Source: a virus
Length of the DNA stretch: 33,902 nt
IMG/VR virus record: IMGVR_UViG_3300042905_005012
Location: 1-33,902 of that record
Reading direction: 5' to 3' (one strand)
This document shows, in pieces, positions 19,952 to 27,166 of the stretch. Both the position numbers and the translations under genes were made by a program. Numbering within the stretch: position 1 is the stretch's first letter; each line of letters begins with the position of its first letter. The notes below the pieces were generated by a model. It saw only the letters and a list, made by a program, of their open reading frames with translations. It searched no databases and was not told where the DNA came from.

Positions 19952-20746
19952 ATGGATAATTTCAAAGAGTGGCTTCGACATGATGAAGGTTATTCACATG
20001 ATATTGTTATTAATGGTCCTTTCAGGTTTTATCATGGAACTAGTTCTGGAAAGAACGATGAGGTATTGAATTCATTTAAGAGGGATGGTGCTAGGTCTTC
20101 GGGATACGGTCATGGTCAGGGAGGTGGTTTATTTCTTTGGACATCGGATGAAAGCGCAAAAACTCATGCTTTGGCTCGTATGAACAGAGAATTGTATGGT
20201 TTGAAGGGTTCTTTAGAGGGTAATCCTATAGTTGTTGTAATAGATGTTCCAAATATTGATTTTGGTGAATGGGATTTGGACATTGAGAATCATGCGAAGG
20301 ACATTCTTACTTATGCTTCTAAAAGAGTTGGAAAGCTGAACAAGTTGGGAGATGTTAATTTAACAGACAAGACAAAAGAATATTTGTCAAAGGATGAAGT
20401 TGGAGAAAAGTTGACTGGTATTGATGCCGAGCCAATTCCATTTTCGACTATCAAGAAGAATCCTGTAGCCAGAAGTTTGTATGGTAAATTTCCCGGTAGA
20501 ATAGGAAGTGTTCGTGATCCTTTGTTGAATGATAACCCTTATTACAGTGCAGGAGCAGCATCTAATATAGCTCCTTTTTATTATGGACATCAGGATCGGA
20601 ATCCAGAATTGCATAAAAAACTGGAATCTTGGTTTTTCCAGAATAATTATGGAAAGAATCCTATGGCTTTGAAGTACACAGGAGAAAGTTCTTTACCTGT
20701 GACTAAAATTTTAGTTCATAATGGACAGGATTGGATTGAGTCTTGA
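19952..20746 (+). CDS. Tagged ART-like protein, 264 aa
   Basis: Tag MDNFKEWLRHDEG. Then FRFYHGTSSGKNDEVLNSFK and GHGQGGGLFLWTSDESAKTHA: the YHGTS strand-helix and the G-x-G-hydrophobic-aromatic-T-S strand of the ART superfamily, followed by IVVVIDVPNIDFGE as the next strand. The C-terminal half has no known domain. Catalytic residues H (YHGT) and the T/S strand are visible; the third (E/Q) residue I cannot place. No SD. Its stop lies 6 bp from the end of the convergent ParB-fold gene. Confidence 0.68.
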   Translation: MDNFKEWLRHDEGYSHDIVINGPFRFYHGTSSGKNDEVLNSFKRDGARSSGYGHGQGGGLFLWTSDESAKTHALARMNRELYGLKGSLEGNPIVVVIDVPNIDFGEWDLDIENHAKDILTYASKRVGKLNKLGDVNLTDKTKEYLSKDEVGEKLTGIDAEPIPFSTIKKNPVARSLYGKFPGRIGSVRDPLLNDNPYYSAGAASNIAPFYYGHQDRNPELHKKLESWFFQNNYGKNPMALKYTGESSLPVTKILVHNGQDWIES

Positions 20747-20752
20747 AGAATG

Positions 20753-21133
20753 TTACATTTTGAATTGTTCTAATTCATTTTGGTCTAGGACATAAGCTTT
20801 GATAGTTTGTTGGTTTAGGGAGTGAGCTTTTGCTAGTCTATGGACACCGTCAGCGATAAAGAGACCGTCTGGGTATTTGACGATAATGATTGGGTATTTG
20901 AGGTCAGTTAGTTCAGTTCTTTTGATAAATTCTGGATGACCGGGTAGTTCATCACCTTCTTCGTGTGGGGATGGTTCTAGGTTATGTAGTAGGGGTTCTA
21001 ATGGCATTTCTTTTATTGTTTTGTTTTCTGTTGCGTAGTTGACTATTTGTGGTACGGAGTAGGTGCCGTTGTTATCGGAGAAGGTTTGGTCTTCCATTCT
21101 GTAGGATTCTAGGAATTGTTTGAAAGTGATCAT
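20753..21133 (-). CDS. Tagged small ParB/Srx-fold protein, 126 aa
   Basis: Tag MITFKQFLESYRM. The C-terminal half YPIIIVKYPDGLFIADGVHR and LAKAHSLNQQTIKAYVL fits the ParB/sulfiredoxin-like domain: 'P..V...dG.y...DG.HRl.Aa...g...i.a.v'. The length of 126 aa covers only that domain, with no HTH. Such stand-alone domains can be nucleases or NTP-dependent enzymes; the DG-HR box supports nucleotide binding (family knowledge), but the activity here is unknown. ATAAATA 4 nt before the ATG, no SD. Confidence 0.7.
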   Translation of the reverse strand: MITFKQFLESYRMEDQTFSDNNGTYSVPQIVNYATENKTIKEMPLEPLLHNLEPSPHEEGDELPGHPEFIKRTELTDLKYPIIIVKYPDGLFIADGVHRLAKAHSLNQQTIKAYVLDQNELEQFKM

Positions 21134-21137
21134 GTAG

Positions 21138-21144
21138 TATTTAT
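21138..21144 (-). promoter_or_regulatory. ATAAATA box 4 nt before ATG
   Basis: Minus strand, before the ParB-fold gene. The surrounding 21135-21180 is a diverged form of the 35-bp repeat. Confidence 0.5.
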
Positions 21145-21200
21145 GCTTATTTGTGGATTTAATTTATAGAGATGTGGTGTGATTTTTTTGTTTAGTGGAA

Positions 21201-21206
21201 TATATA
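21201..21206 (+). promoter_or_regulatory. TATATA box 7 nt before ATG
   Basis: Before the tagged sigma-factor gene at 21214; no SD. Confidence 0.45.
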
Positions 21207-21213
21207 GTTTATT

Positions 21214-21897
21214 ATGAAAACATTTTTTGAATATGTTATTAATAGAGATTTTCATGAATCTGTAGATCCAGAAGCAGCCGAGATAATTTTTAAGTGTAAG
21301 AGGAATTTGGAGAATTTATTTTTATGGTATTCTGATAATTTGGGTAAGAAGGAAAAGTTTTATGATAGATTGGACAATAATATAAGAAATTGTTTTAGGA
21401 ATAGTCTTTTGCCTTATCAGCGTAGAATGGTTATAAGAAACATTGTTGATGAAGAGGACATTATCAACAGGACTTTGCTGAGGGTTCACAATACGGTTGA
21501 AAAAAAAATAAGAAATAGAAAATTGAATTACAATTTAATTGGTGGTTTGATTACAAACATGATTAGAGCATCTGTTGTGGACATTATAAGGCGTAATAAT
21601 TGGAAGAGTGAGAAAGGAAATGTGAGTTTTAACACAGTTGGTACTATTCATGAGCCTAGTTCATTTGCTGATGATCCATCGTCTGAAAAGATGGGATTAG
21701 AGGATTTGTTAAGGGTTCCCAATTTGAGTCCAAGGCAGAAGATTATTTTGACTCGCAGGTCTGAGGATGTAATGAATAAAGATATTGCGGCAGAATTGAA
21801 TATTCGTCCTTCTTATGCAACAATTCTTTACAATGATGCGATTGATAAGATTAAAGAGTACTATGGTATAGGCACTTATTCCTCAGATTCAGAATAA
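21214..21897 (+). CDS. Tagged ECF-type sigma factor, 227 aa
   Basis: Tag MKTFFEYVINRDFHES, nearly the same as that of the 15970 protein. Residues ~78-130 match sigma region 2 (VDEEDIINRTLLRVHNTV ... LITNMIRASVVDIIRRNN), including the DxxDhhxxThhRhh core and the terminal D..RR DNA-contact helix. Residues ~165-222 match sigma region 4 (NLSPRQKIILTRRSEDVMNK then DIAAELNIRPSYATILYNDA), a helix-turn-helix for the -35 element. The absence of a region 3 domain fits the ECF class. Such a factor could read the ATAAATA-type boxes, or act in the new host cell if packaged (both inference). No SD. Confidence 0.75.
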   Translation: MKTFFEYVINRDFHESVDPEAAEIIFKCKRNLENLFLWYSDNLGKKEKFYDRLDNNIRNCFRNSLLPYQRRMVIRNIVDEEDIINRTLLRVHNTVEKKIRNRKLNYNLIGGLITNMIRASVVDIIRRNNWKSEKGNVSFNTVGTIHEPSSFADDPSSEKMGLEDLLRVPNLSPRQKIILTRRSEDVMNKDIAAELNIRPSYATILYNDAIDKIKEYYGIGTYSSDSE

Positions 21898-21953
21898 TTA
21901 TATTAATTTTATTAGAATTAACTGGAGTTGTTACGGTGATTATTTGAAAGTGA

Positions 21954-22604
21954 TCATGTAGATTTTTTCCCCTTTTTTTTCTTTAAATCTTTCATAACTT
22001 CATCTACATCTATTTCTTTTAAATAATCTTCTAATGATTTAGGAGTTACTTCTGTTCTAAGATCGATTAATTCTGCTGATTTGGAATCACCTTCTGCAAC
22101 TAACATGATAGTATCATATCCCTGACTTTTTGCGATACCAGTCATGGGAAAATCTAATTTATCATAAGAATTGAAATCTTTGGTAGGTCCATTTTCATTA
22201 AAGTGTGATTTTATTACTTGATTTATATATCTATTGTTTAAATTTTGGTCAGCAGCAAGTCGTAAAAAATTTGCAGGATTAATATAAAACAATATATAAT
22301 TGTTGGGAAATCCTAATAGGTGAAGTGCATGTACTTTATTCCATGCTAATAAGCATTTGCCCAGATCAAGTTTAGTATCATTTTCATCTCCTATAAAATA
22401 CCAAACTCCTCTTGAATACTTCCTGAGACGTGGTGCGAATCCTTCAAATCTATAGACATAAACGAAACCTTGATCCAAATATTTTTTCGCATCAGCGGAA
22501 TTAATTCTTCTTCCTGCCAGCGATTTTCTGACATTTGGGTCAGTAACAGTACCTATTGGGATGATTTCTCTAGCAAATTCAAGGAATTGATAAAAGTTGA
22601 TCAT
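21954..22604 (-). CDS. Tagged ART-like protein, divergent, 216 aa
   Basis: Tag MINFYQFLEFA. Then FVYVYRFEGFAPRLRKYSRG and VWYFIGDENDTK resemble the first strand and STS-like strand of an ART fold. GYDTIMLVAEGDSKSAELID near residue 175 resembles the C-terminal strand in which phage ARTs carry 'GYD.I......E...'. The C-terminal tail is basic (KDLKKKKGKK). The fold call is tentative. AATAAATA is 4 nt before the ATG; no SD. Confidence 0.58.
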   Translation of the reverse strand: MINFYQFLEFAREIIPIGTVTDPNVRKSLAGRRINSADAKKYLDQGFVYVYRFEGFAPRLRKYSRGVWYFIGDENDTKLDLGKCLLAWNKVHALHLLGFPNNYILFYINPANFLRLAADQNLNNRYINQVIKSHFNENGPTKDFNSYDKLDFPMTGIAKSQGYDTIMLVAEGDSKSAELIDLRTEVTPKSLEDYLKEIDVDEVMKDLKKKKGKKST

Positions 22605-22608
22605 GTTG

Positions 22609-22615
22609 TATTTAT
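22609..22615 (-). promoter_or_regulatory. ATAAATA box 4 nt before ATG
   Basis: Minus strand, before the 22604 start. Confidence 0.5.
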
Positions 22616-22647
22616 TGGTGTATATTTAATTAATTGTTAAATAAATT

Positions 22648-23799
22648 TTATTTACGGGAACGCATAGCTCTAGAAATAAAATCAGACAATTCTGGTCTTT
22701 CGCCGGTTTTAGTGTCTATTGGTCTTCTGTCTGGATCTGATGTATAATCAGACCATACCTTGCTGGTTTGAGTGTCCATTGGTCTGTAGGTTTTAGGAAA
22801 CATAGCTCTAGAAATAAAATCAGACAATTCTGGTCTATTCTTAAGTATAAATGAACAAATTTCCCATGAGTCTGTTGAATATTTCATTAACAATGAAATA
22901 TCATCAACTGTTAATTCTTTTTTATTTTGTATAATTATTTTTGCAAATGCGTTTTTATTTTTAACAGAATTCATTATTTTTAATAATTCATCTTTTTCAA
23001 TATTTTTCTCTAGTTTTAGTTTTTTGATTATTTCCAAGACAGTTGGATTTTTTTCTTTTATTTTAATATATTTTTCTCTTTGTCCGTATGGGGTTTTATC
23101 AATAGATTTTAATTTGGCTATATCTGTTGATGTTGTCCAATTTTGAGATTTTTCTAAATCTTTCATTCTATTTTTGCTTTTTATTATCCCATCTTTTTCA
23201 TAATTTTTGTGTGGGTCGGTTGCATATCCGATCATAGTAATTGTTCCGTCATTTACTGGACGGAATTTAAGCAAGCAATATCCATCATCATATCCCCAAT
23301 AAATAACGCCTTTTATTTTACTTTTTATCCATTCGTTTTCAATTAAAAAAGAATAAACGTCAGTGATGTGGTTATATTGATTTGTGACTAGTTTTTCGTC
23401 TATATCATCAAGATAATTTTGTGTGAATTTTTGTGAAATTTTGAATTCTCTAAGTTGATCACTTAATTTGTAATTCTCTCCATGAATTCTTTTAGCCATA
23501 TTTGTATGGAATACAAGATATTTATCAAGATCAGTGACTTTGAATTTTATTATAGCATTTCCGTAAGTTTCTGCCTTTCCCATAGTGCTTTCAAGATCAA
23601 AGACGAAGAACATCTGCCCCGGTTGATTGTCTTTATCAAAATCGGATAACATAGGATGGTCTTTATCAAAATCGGATTTAGATCCATATTGGAGTATTGA
23701 AAGTGCATTTTCAATTTCGTCGGTTCTATGATAAACTATTGCCGTTTTGCCATTACGGTCAATTTCTTCTGTAAGTAGCCATTGTTTAAAATTAGTCAT
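22648..23799 (-). CDS. Tagged ART-like protein (paralogue of 18795), 383 aa
   Basis: Tag MTNFKQWLLTE|E with an L-x-E site. It matches the 18795 protein through VYHRT, VTDLDKYLVFHTNMAKRIHG, the KGVIYWGYDDGYCLLKFRPVND block and NWTTSTD...QREKY. Helical linker repeats follow. Near the C-terminus the segment (R)PELSDFISRAM occurs twice, from a 36-bp direct DNA repeat (22662-22698 and 22801-22836). A second small duplication, SDFDKD, lies at about residues 37-57. ART activity is inferred from the shared YHRT strand. ATAAATA 4 nt upstream, no SD. Confidence 0.7.
   Translation of the reverse strand: MTNFKQWLLTEEIDRNGKTAIVYHRTDEIENALSILQYGSKSDFDKDHPMLSDFDKDNQPGQMFFVFDLESTMGKAETYGNAIIKFKVTDLDKYLVFHTNMAKRIHGENYKLSDQLREFKISQKFTQNYLDDIDEKLVTNQYNHITDVYSFLIENEWIKSKIKGVIYWGYDDGYCLLKFRPVNDGTITMIGYATDPHKNYEKDGIIKSKNRMKDLEKSQNWTTSTDIAKLKSIDKTPYGQREKYIKIKEKNPTVLEIIKKLKLEKNIEKDELLKIMNSVKNKNAFAKIIIQNKKELTVDDISLLMKYSTDSWEICSFILKNRPELSDFISRAMFPKTYRPMDTQTSKVWSDYTSDPDRRPIDTKTGERPELSDFISRAMRSRK
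22662..22836 (-). repeat. 36-bp direct repeat inside the tagged gene
   Basis: catagctctagaaataaaat with the following 16 bases occurs at 22662-22698 and 22801-22836, with a partly repeated spacer (gtgtc[tc]attggtct). Confidence 0.88.
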
Positions 23800-23803
23800 G
23801 TAT

Positions 23804-23810
23804 TATTTAT
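23804..23810 (-). promoter_or_regulatory. ATAAATA box 4 nt before ATG
   Basis: Minus strand, before the 23799 start. Confidence 0.5.
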
Positions 23811-23911
23811 GATTACTTGTGGATTTTCTGAAATGAATTTGAAATGGAATGGGTGGTTAAGAGTTTTGAGTTTCCACATACTTGCTTCTTCGGGAGTTGC
23901 GGGTAATCTTT

Positions 23912-25225
23912 CTATTTAATTCCTAATATTTCTTTAGCTTCAGTGGAATATAAGTGGTCATTTTGATCTCTATTGTTTCTTGAGTAAACAGTTCTTAATT
24001 TTTGATCTATTTCTTTCCATGAATTTTTGCCAAGGTATTTAGCATATTTTATTATTACTTGTATTGCGTAATCATATATTCTAATGTATTCGCTTTTCAT
24101 TTGCAGATATTCATCAAAAATATCATGCTTATACAAATCAAGTACAATTTTTTGTGCTTCTTTATCGAAATTACTTCTGCTGATAACAGAATTTCTTGTC
24201 TTTTCCAATATACCTTCGTTTATTGATTCACAAATTAACCATGCATTAGTTGCCCATTTTGCATTCTTTATTATTTCGTTAAATTCTTCGCTGGTTATTG
24301 GTTTGAGTAAGCTACCTTTTCTATCAATTATTTCTTTATCATAAAGTGCAAAGAATACGGAATCTTTGTTTCTATGTTCTTTTGTTGTAATTAATTTTTC
24401 GTATGTGGGATGATTCATTGTTGGTGTTTCTTCATAAGGCAACCATTTTAATCTATTGATATCTTTGCTAATTTCATATGGCATGATGCTTGAGTTTTGG
24501 ATAATGCCTTTATAGGCAACTGTTCCTATCTTGTGCATGGATTCTTCCCAAGTTTCTGCTCTTGCGTCTTCATCGGGAAAAAGTCTTGTTGGATCTATTG
24601 CATATGAATTTATTTTTAATATGAGTGGAAGACCGCCATGATTTTTTGCTGCTTGTGTAGCTGCTTCTCTTGTAGCATAATCAGGATGAATTGTAAGATA
24701 ATTAAACATTCCTCTTGATAAGGCTCTGACTGATGATGCACCATAAGATCCAGAACTTCCAGATATTTGTCTTGGGACCAATCCTTGTTCTTTGATGAAC
24801 ATATTATATAAGTTTGTAGAGGTGCCGTGATAAAAATATTTTGGTAGATTTACTTTTGGTTCTGTTCTTTGTTGGTCAAGCCAATATTGTACTGTTCTAT
24901 GTTTTGTTGAAGGATTTCTAAATCCTGCAACTCCTGTCTCGGAAACGACATAGTTTAATATTTCAGGATATATTTTTTTAATTGTGTTAATTACATTAGC
25001 AAAATTTTTAGATAATGGTTGTAATGATCCTGTTGCTTCGATTGACTTATATTTTTTCCCAATTTTTATTATATTGGTTTCAATATGAGGGCTTGTAATT
25101 AATATTTTTCCATTAGGGGACAGTTGTAAGTGTAAATAAGAATGTTCTGTAGAATTAATTTCTTTAATAAATTCTTCTTTGTCAATTATTGCTTCGGTTA
25201 ACAGCCATTGTTTGAAAGTGGTCAT
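23912..25225 (-). CDS. Tagged ART-like protein, largest of the set, 437 aa
   Basis: Tag MTTFKQWLLTE|A; the L-T-E then A matches the T4 gp21 cleavage pattern. An N-terminal alpha/beta domain spans residues ~12-125. The ART-like core begins KYFYHGTSTNLYNMFIKEQG (about 128-148), followed by GLVPRQ, YLTIHPDYATREAATQAA (STS-like strand and helix) and GGLPLILKINSYAIDP. A helical C-terminal domain follows (about 300-437). This architecture is like phage T4 Alt in being large, multidomain and tagged, but the sequence is not recognisably Alt. No SD; ATAAATA 4 nt upstream. Confidence 0.72.
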   Translation of the reverse strand: MTTFKQWLLTEAIIDKEEFIKEINSTEHSYLHLQLSPNGKILITSPHIETNIIKIGKKYKSIEATGSLQPLSKNFANVINTIKKIYPEILNYVVSETGVAGFRNPSTKHRTVQYWLDQQRTEPKVNLPKYFYHGTSTNLYNMFIKEQGLVPRQISGSSGSYGASSVRALSRGMFNYLTIHPDYATREAATQAAKNHGGLPLILKINSYAIDPTRLFPDEDARAETWEESMHKIGTVAYKGIIQNSSIMPYEISKDINRLKWLPYEETPTMNHPTYEKLITTKEHRNKDSVFFALYDKEIIDRKGSLLKPITSEEFNEIIKNAKWATNAWLICESINEGILEKTRNSVISRSNFDKEAQKIVLDLYKHDIFDEYLQMKSEYIRIYDYAIQVIIKYAKYLGKNSWKEIDQKLRTVYSRNNRDQNDHLYSTEAKEILGIK

Positions 25226-25229
25226 GTTG

Positions 25230-25236
25230 TATTTAT
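25230..25236 (-). promoter_or_regulatory. ATAAATA box 4 nt before ATG
   Basis: Minus strand, before the 25225 start. Confidence 0.5.
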
Positions 25237-25244
25237 GATAATAT

Positions 25245-25727
25245 TTACAATTTATCTATTGATTTCATATAGTTGACATAAAATTGGGTAGCTTTTTTGT
25301 AATTATCGTCGATAGACATCCAGAAGTCTATTTTTGATTGATTTGGTTCTGGGTAATCTTTTATTAGGTGTCTTGCGAGGTCGGTCCATCTTTCGTGTAT
25401 GCCTATAATTTGTTCTGGTGGTATTACGTCTACCAAGACGTAGCTTGGTGGTGAGAATTGTTCTTCTGGGATGAAGAATTCGATAGTAGCTAGGTCTGAT
25501 TTGATGTTATAGAATGGTTTTCTTGCAGCCCAGATTACAGATGGTTCGTGGTGCGATTTTCCTGTTGACAAAGATTTAGTTATGCCATTTTGTTTAATTG
25601 ATGGAACATTTTCTGGATTTGTTTGATGATAGAGTCTTACGCATCCATCTGGTATTGGAGCGGTTCCCATTTCTGGTGGTAGTTCTAAGTCTTCTTTATT
25701 TTCTAAAAATTGTTTGAAGGTGATCAT
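25245..25727 (-). CDS. Tagged ART-like protein, short, 160 aa
   Basis: Tag MITFKQFLENKED. CVRLYHQTNPENVPSIKQNG is the YHxT strand plus helix of ART-like and KptA-like folds. WAARKPFYNIKSDLATIEFF and VDVIPPEQIIGIHERWTDLA are the later strands, the latter ending in an E/H-rich motif. At 160 aa this is a minimal single-domain ART-like protein. CTAAATA is 4 nt before the ATG, no SD. Confidence 0.68.
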   Translation of the reverse strand: MITFKQFLENKEDLELPPEMGTAPIPDGCVRLYHQTNPENVPSIKQNGITKSLSTGKSHHEPSVIWAARKPFYNIKSDLATIEFFIPEEQFSPPSYVLVDVIPPEQIIGIHERWTDLARHLIKDYPEPNQSKIDFWMSIDDNYKKATQFYVNYMKSIDKL

Positions 25728-25739
25728 GGTATATTTAGA

Positions 25740-25901
25740 TTAGCAGTGAAAATATTCTTCATAGATTGCGTAGAGGATGAACATGGTGGTTGCTGGTACG
25801 ATAGCAATGAATGACAGGGTGCTAATTAATTCTTGTTGAGAATTAGGTAGTGCTGGGTTCATGGTTGTGATATGATTCACTATATGATTAATTTCTTCCA
25901 T
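25740..25901 (-). CDS. Small membrane protein, 53 aa
   Basis: Short frame MEEINHIVNHITTMNP, then one hydrophobic segment (LISTLSFIAIVPATTMFILY, about residues 25-44) and a charged end YEEYFHC. A perfect ATAAATA box lies 4 nt before its ATG, as for the neighbouring tagged genes, and it fills an otherwise empty gap. A single-span membrane protein; holin- or exclusion-type roles are possible but unsupported. Confidence 0.55.
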   Translation of the reverse strand: MEEINHIVNHITTMNPALPNSQQELISTLSFIAIVPATTMFILYAIYEEYFHC

Positions 25902-25905
25902 ATAA

Positions 25906-25912
25906 TATTTAT
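25906..25912 (-). promoter_or_regulatory. ATAAATA box 4 nt before ATG
   Basis: Minus strand, before the 53-aa membrane protein. Confidence 0.5.
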
Positions 25913-25963
25913 GGAAGTTTGGGGCATAATGGGATGAATTTTTAATGAAGATTTGTGTGATGA

Positions 25964-26464
25964 TTAGTAGTTAATATTGTATAATTCATCAATAGTCATA
26001 TTCCAGCAGTCGCTTTTTACGATATAGTTATTATCTCCGTCAATATCTCCTTTGGATAGAAATCTAGCTTTTTCGAAGTATAGGTCTTTTGGGTAGATAC
26101 CTAGCAGGAATACTGATATTGGCATATTTGAATATGTAGGTTGATACACTCTTGTAAAGAGATAATCGTCACAATCTTGTAGTGTATTGAGGTTGGCGAT
26201 ACTGGTTTCGTAGTATGGTTTTATAGTAGTTGTGGTTCTTTTTGTTTTAACATCTATTCTTATGTTGTTGTGTATTATATCGTAGTGTATAGAGTTTTCT
26301 TCTTTGTTATATGGTATGTTTAGATACATTTTTGTTGCTATTTCGCCAAGGAATCCGGCGATATTACCTTCGCCTTTTGTTATTGAGTTTTTTAATTTTC
26401 CGAGTTGGTATGCTTTGTGGTTTGCATAATCTAGCATGATTTTTGTGATAGGGATTTCGATCAT
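25964..26464 (-). CDS. PD-(D/E)XK-like nuclease, 166 aa
   Basis: No tag (MIEIPITKIML). GFLGEIATKMYL (about 38-49) gives the first Glu helix. HYDIIHNNIRIDVKTKRTT (about 60-78) gives D then DxK, the expected metal-binding pair of the PD-(D/E)XK fold. A basic and aromatic C-terminal half follows. Phages carry many such stand-alone nucleases for host DNA breakdown or as restriction-type enzymes. GAGG about 10 nt upstream may be an SD, so its expression differs from that of the tagged neighbours. Confidence 0.6.
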   Translation of the reverse strand: MIEIPITKIMLDYANHKAYQLGKLKNSITKGEGNIAGFLGEIATKMYLNIPYNKEENSIHYDIIHNNIRIDVKTKRTTTTIKPYYETSIANLNTLQDCDDYLFTRVYQPTYSNMPISVFLLGIYPKDLYFEKARFLSKGDIDGDNNYIVKSDCWNMTIDELYNINY

Positions 26465-26517
26465 GACATAGTTGCCTCTATTTTTATATTATAAATTAGT
26501 ATTTATGTCAATTTATT

Positions 26518-27084
26518 TTACAAGCTTAGGCTTGGGCAATAAACGAGGTAATAGTGTCTTCTTTTGTTATCTGAAGGTTTTCTATCAACTTCTTGACGGT
26601 ATGACCATTCTTCTCCTAGTGATCTTGCTATTAGTTGTCTTAATTCATGTGGTACAGATTTTGATGTAGATACTACAGTGTATTTCATTCCATCGTTATA
26701 TCCTCCGTAGTCTTTTTCGGGATGTCTTTTTGGCTTATATTCTTTGATAAAGTCTTCTATTGGTGGCAATGGTGGTTTTGGTTGAGGAGGTGGTGCTGAT
26801 GCTTTGGTTCTCATTTCAGCTCTGGTTCTCATTTCGATCCATTTTTTAAATTCTTTTGCTGTTTGGTTTTGATCTTTGCGTTTATGGAGTAGTTCGTGAG
26901 TCCATTTAACTAATTCTGGGTTAAATTCTAATAGTTCTGGTTCCCATTTTAGGAGATCTGGATCTGTATCGATTGGTTGTGGAGGAACTGGCGATCCATA
27001 TTTAGCGAAATTGGCTGTAATGTCTTCTAATGCTTTTCTTAGTTCATCGTTTCTAGATTCTAGAAATTGTTTGAAAGTATTCAT
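26518..27084 (-). CDS. Tagged proline-rich protein of unknown function, 188 aa
   Basis: Tag MNTFKQFLESRNDE. Then Pro/Glu/Leu-rich segments (LLKWEPELLEFNPELVKWTH), a short MRTRAEMRTKA repeat, and a polyproline stretch (PPPQPKPPLPP). A small C-terminal domain ends WSYRQEVDRKPSDNKRRHYY. No enzyme motif visible. CTAAATA is 6 nt before the ATG, no SD. Confidence 0.66.
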   Translation of the reverse strand: MNTFKQFLESRNDELRKALEDITANFAKYGSPVPPQPIDTDPDLLKWEPELLEFNPELVKWTHELLHKRKDQNQTAKEFKKWIEMRTRAEMRTKASAPPPQPKPPLPPIEDFIKEYKPKRHPEKDYGGYNDGMKYTVVSTSKSVPHELRQLIARSLGEEWSYRQEVDRKPSDNKRRHYYLVYCPSLSL

Positions 27085-27154
27085 AGTGTATATTTAGTGA
27101 TAATTTTAAATAAATTGCTAGTAGAGAAGTTAAAATATTTCGCCGGGGTTTTTC

Positions 27155-27160
27155 TATATA
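27155..27160 (+). promoter_or_regulatory. TATATA box 6 nt before ATG
   Basis: Before the tagged gene at 27167; no SD. Confidence 0.45.
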
Positions 27161-27166
27161 GGTACA

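Noticed and set aside
26472-26669. Hydrophobic 65-aa plus-strand frame
   Set aside because: Antisense to the end of the tagged proline-rich gene, with no SD or box.
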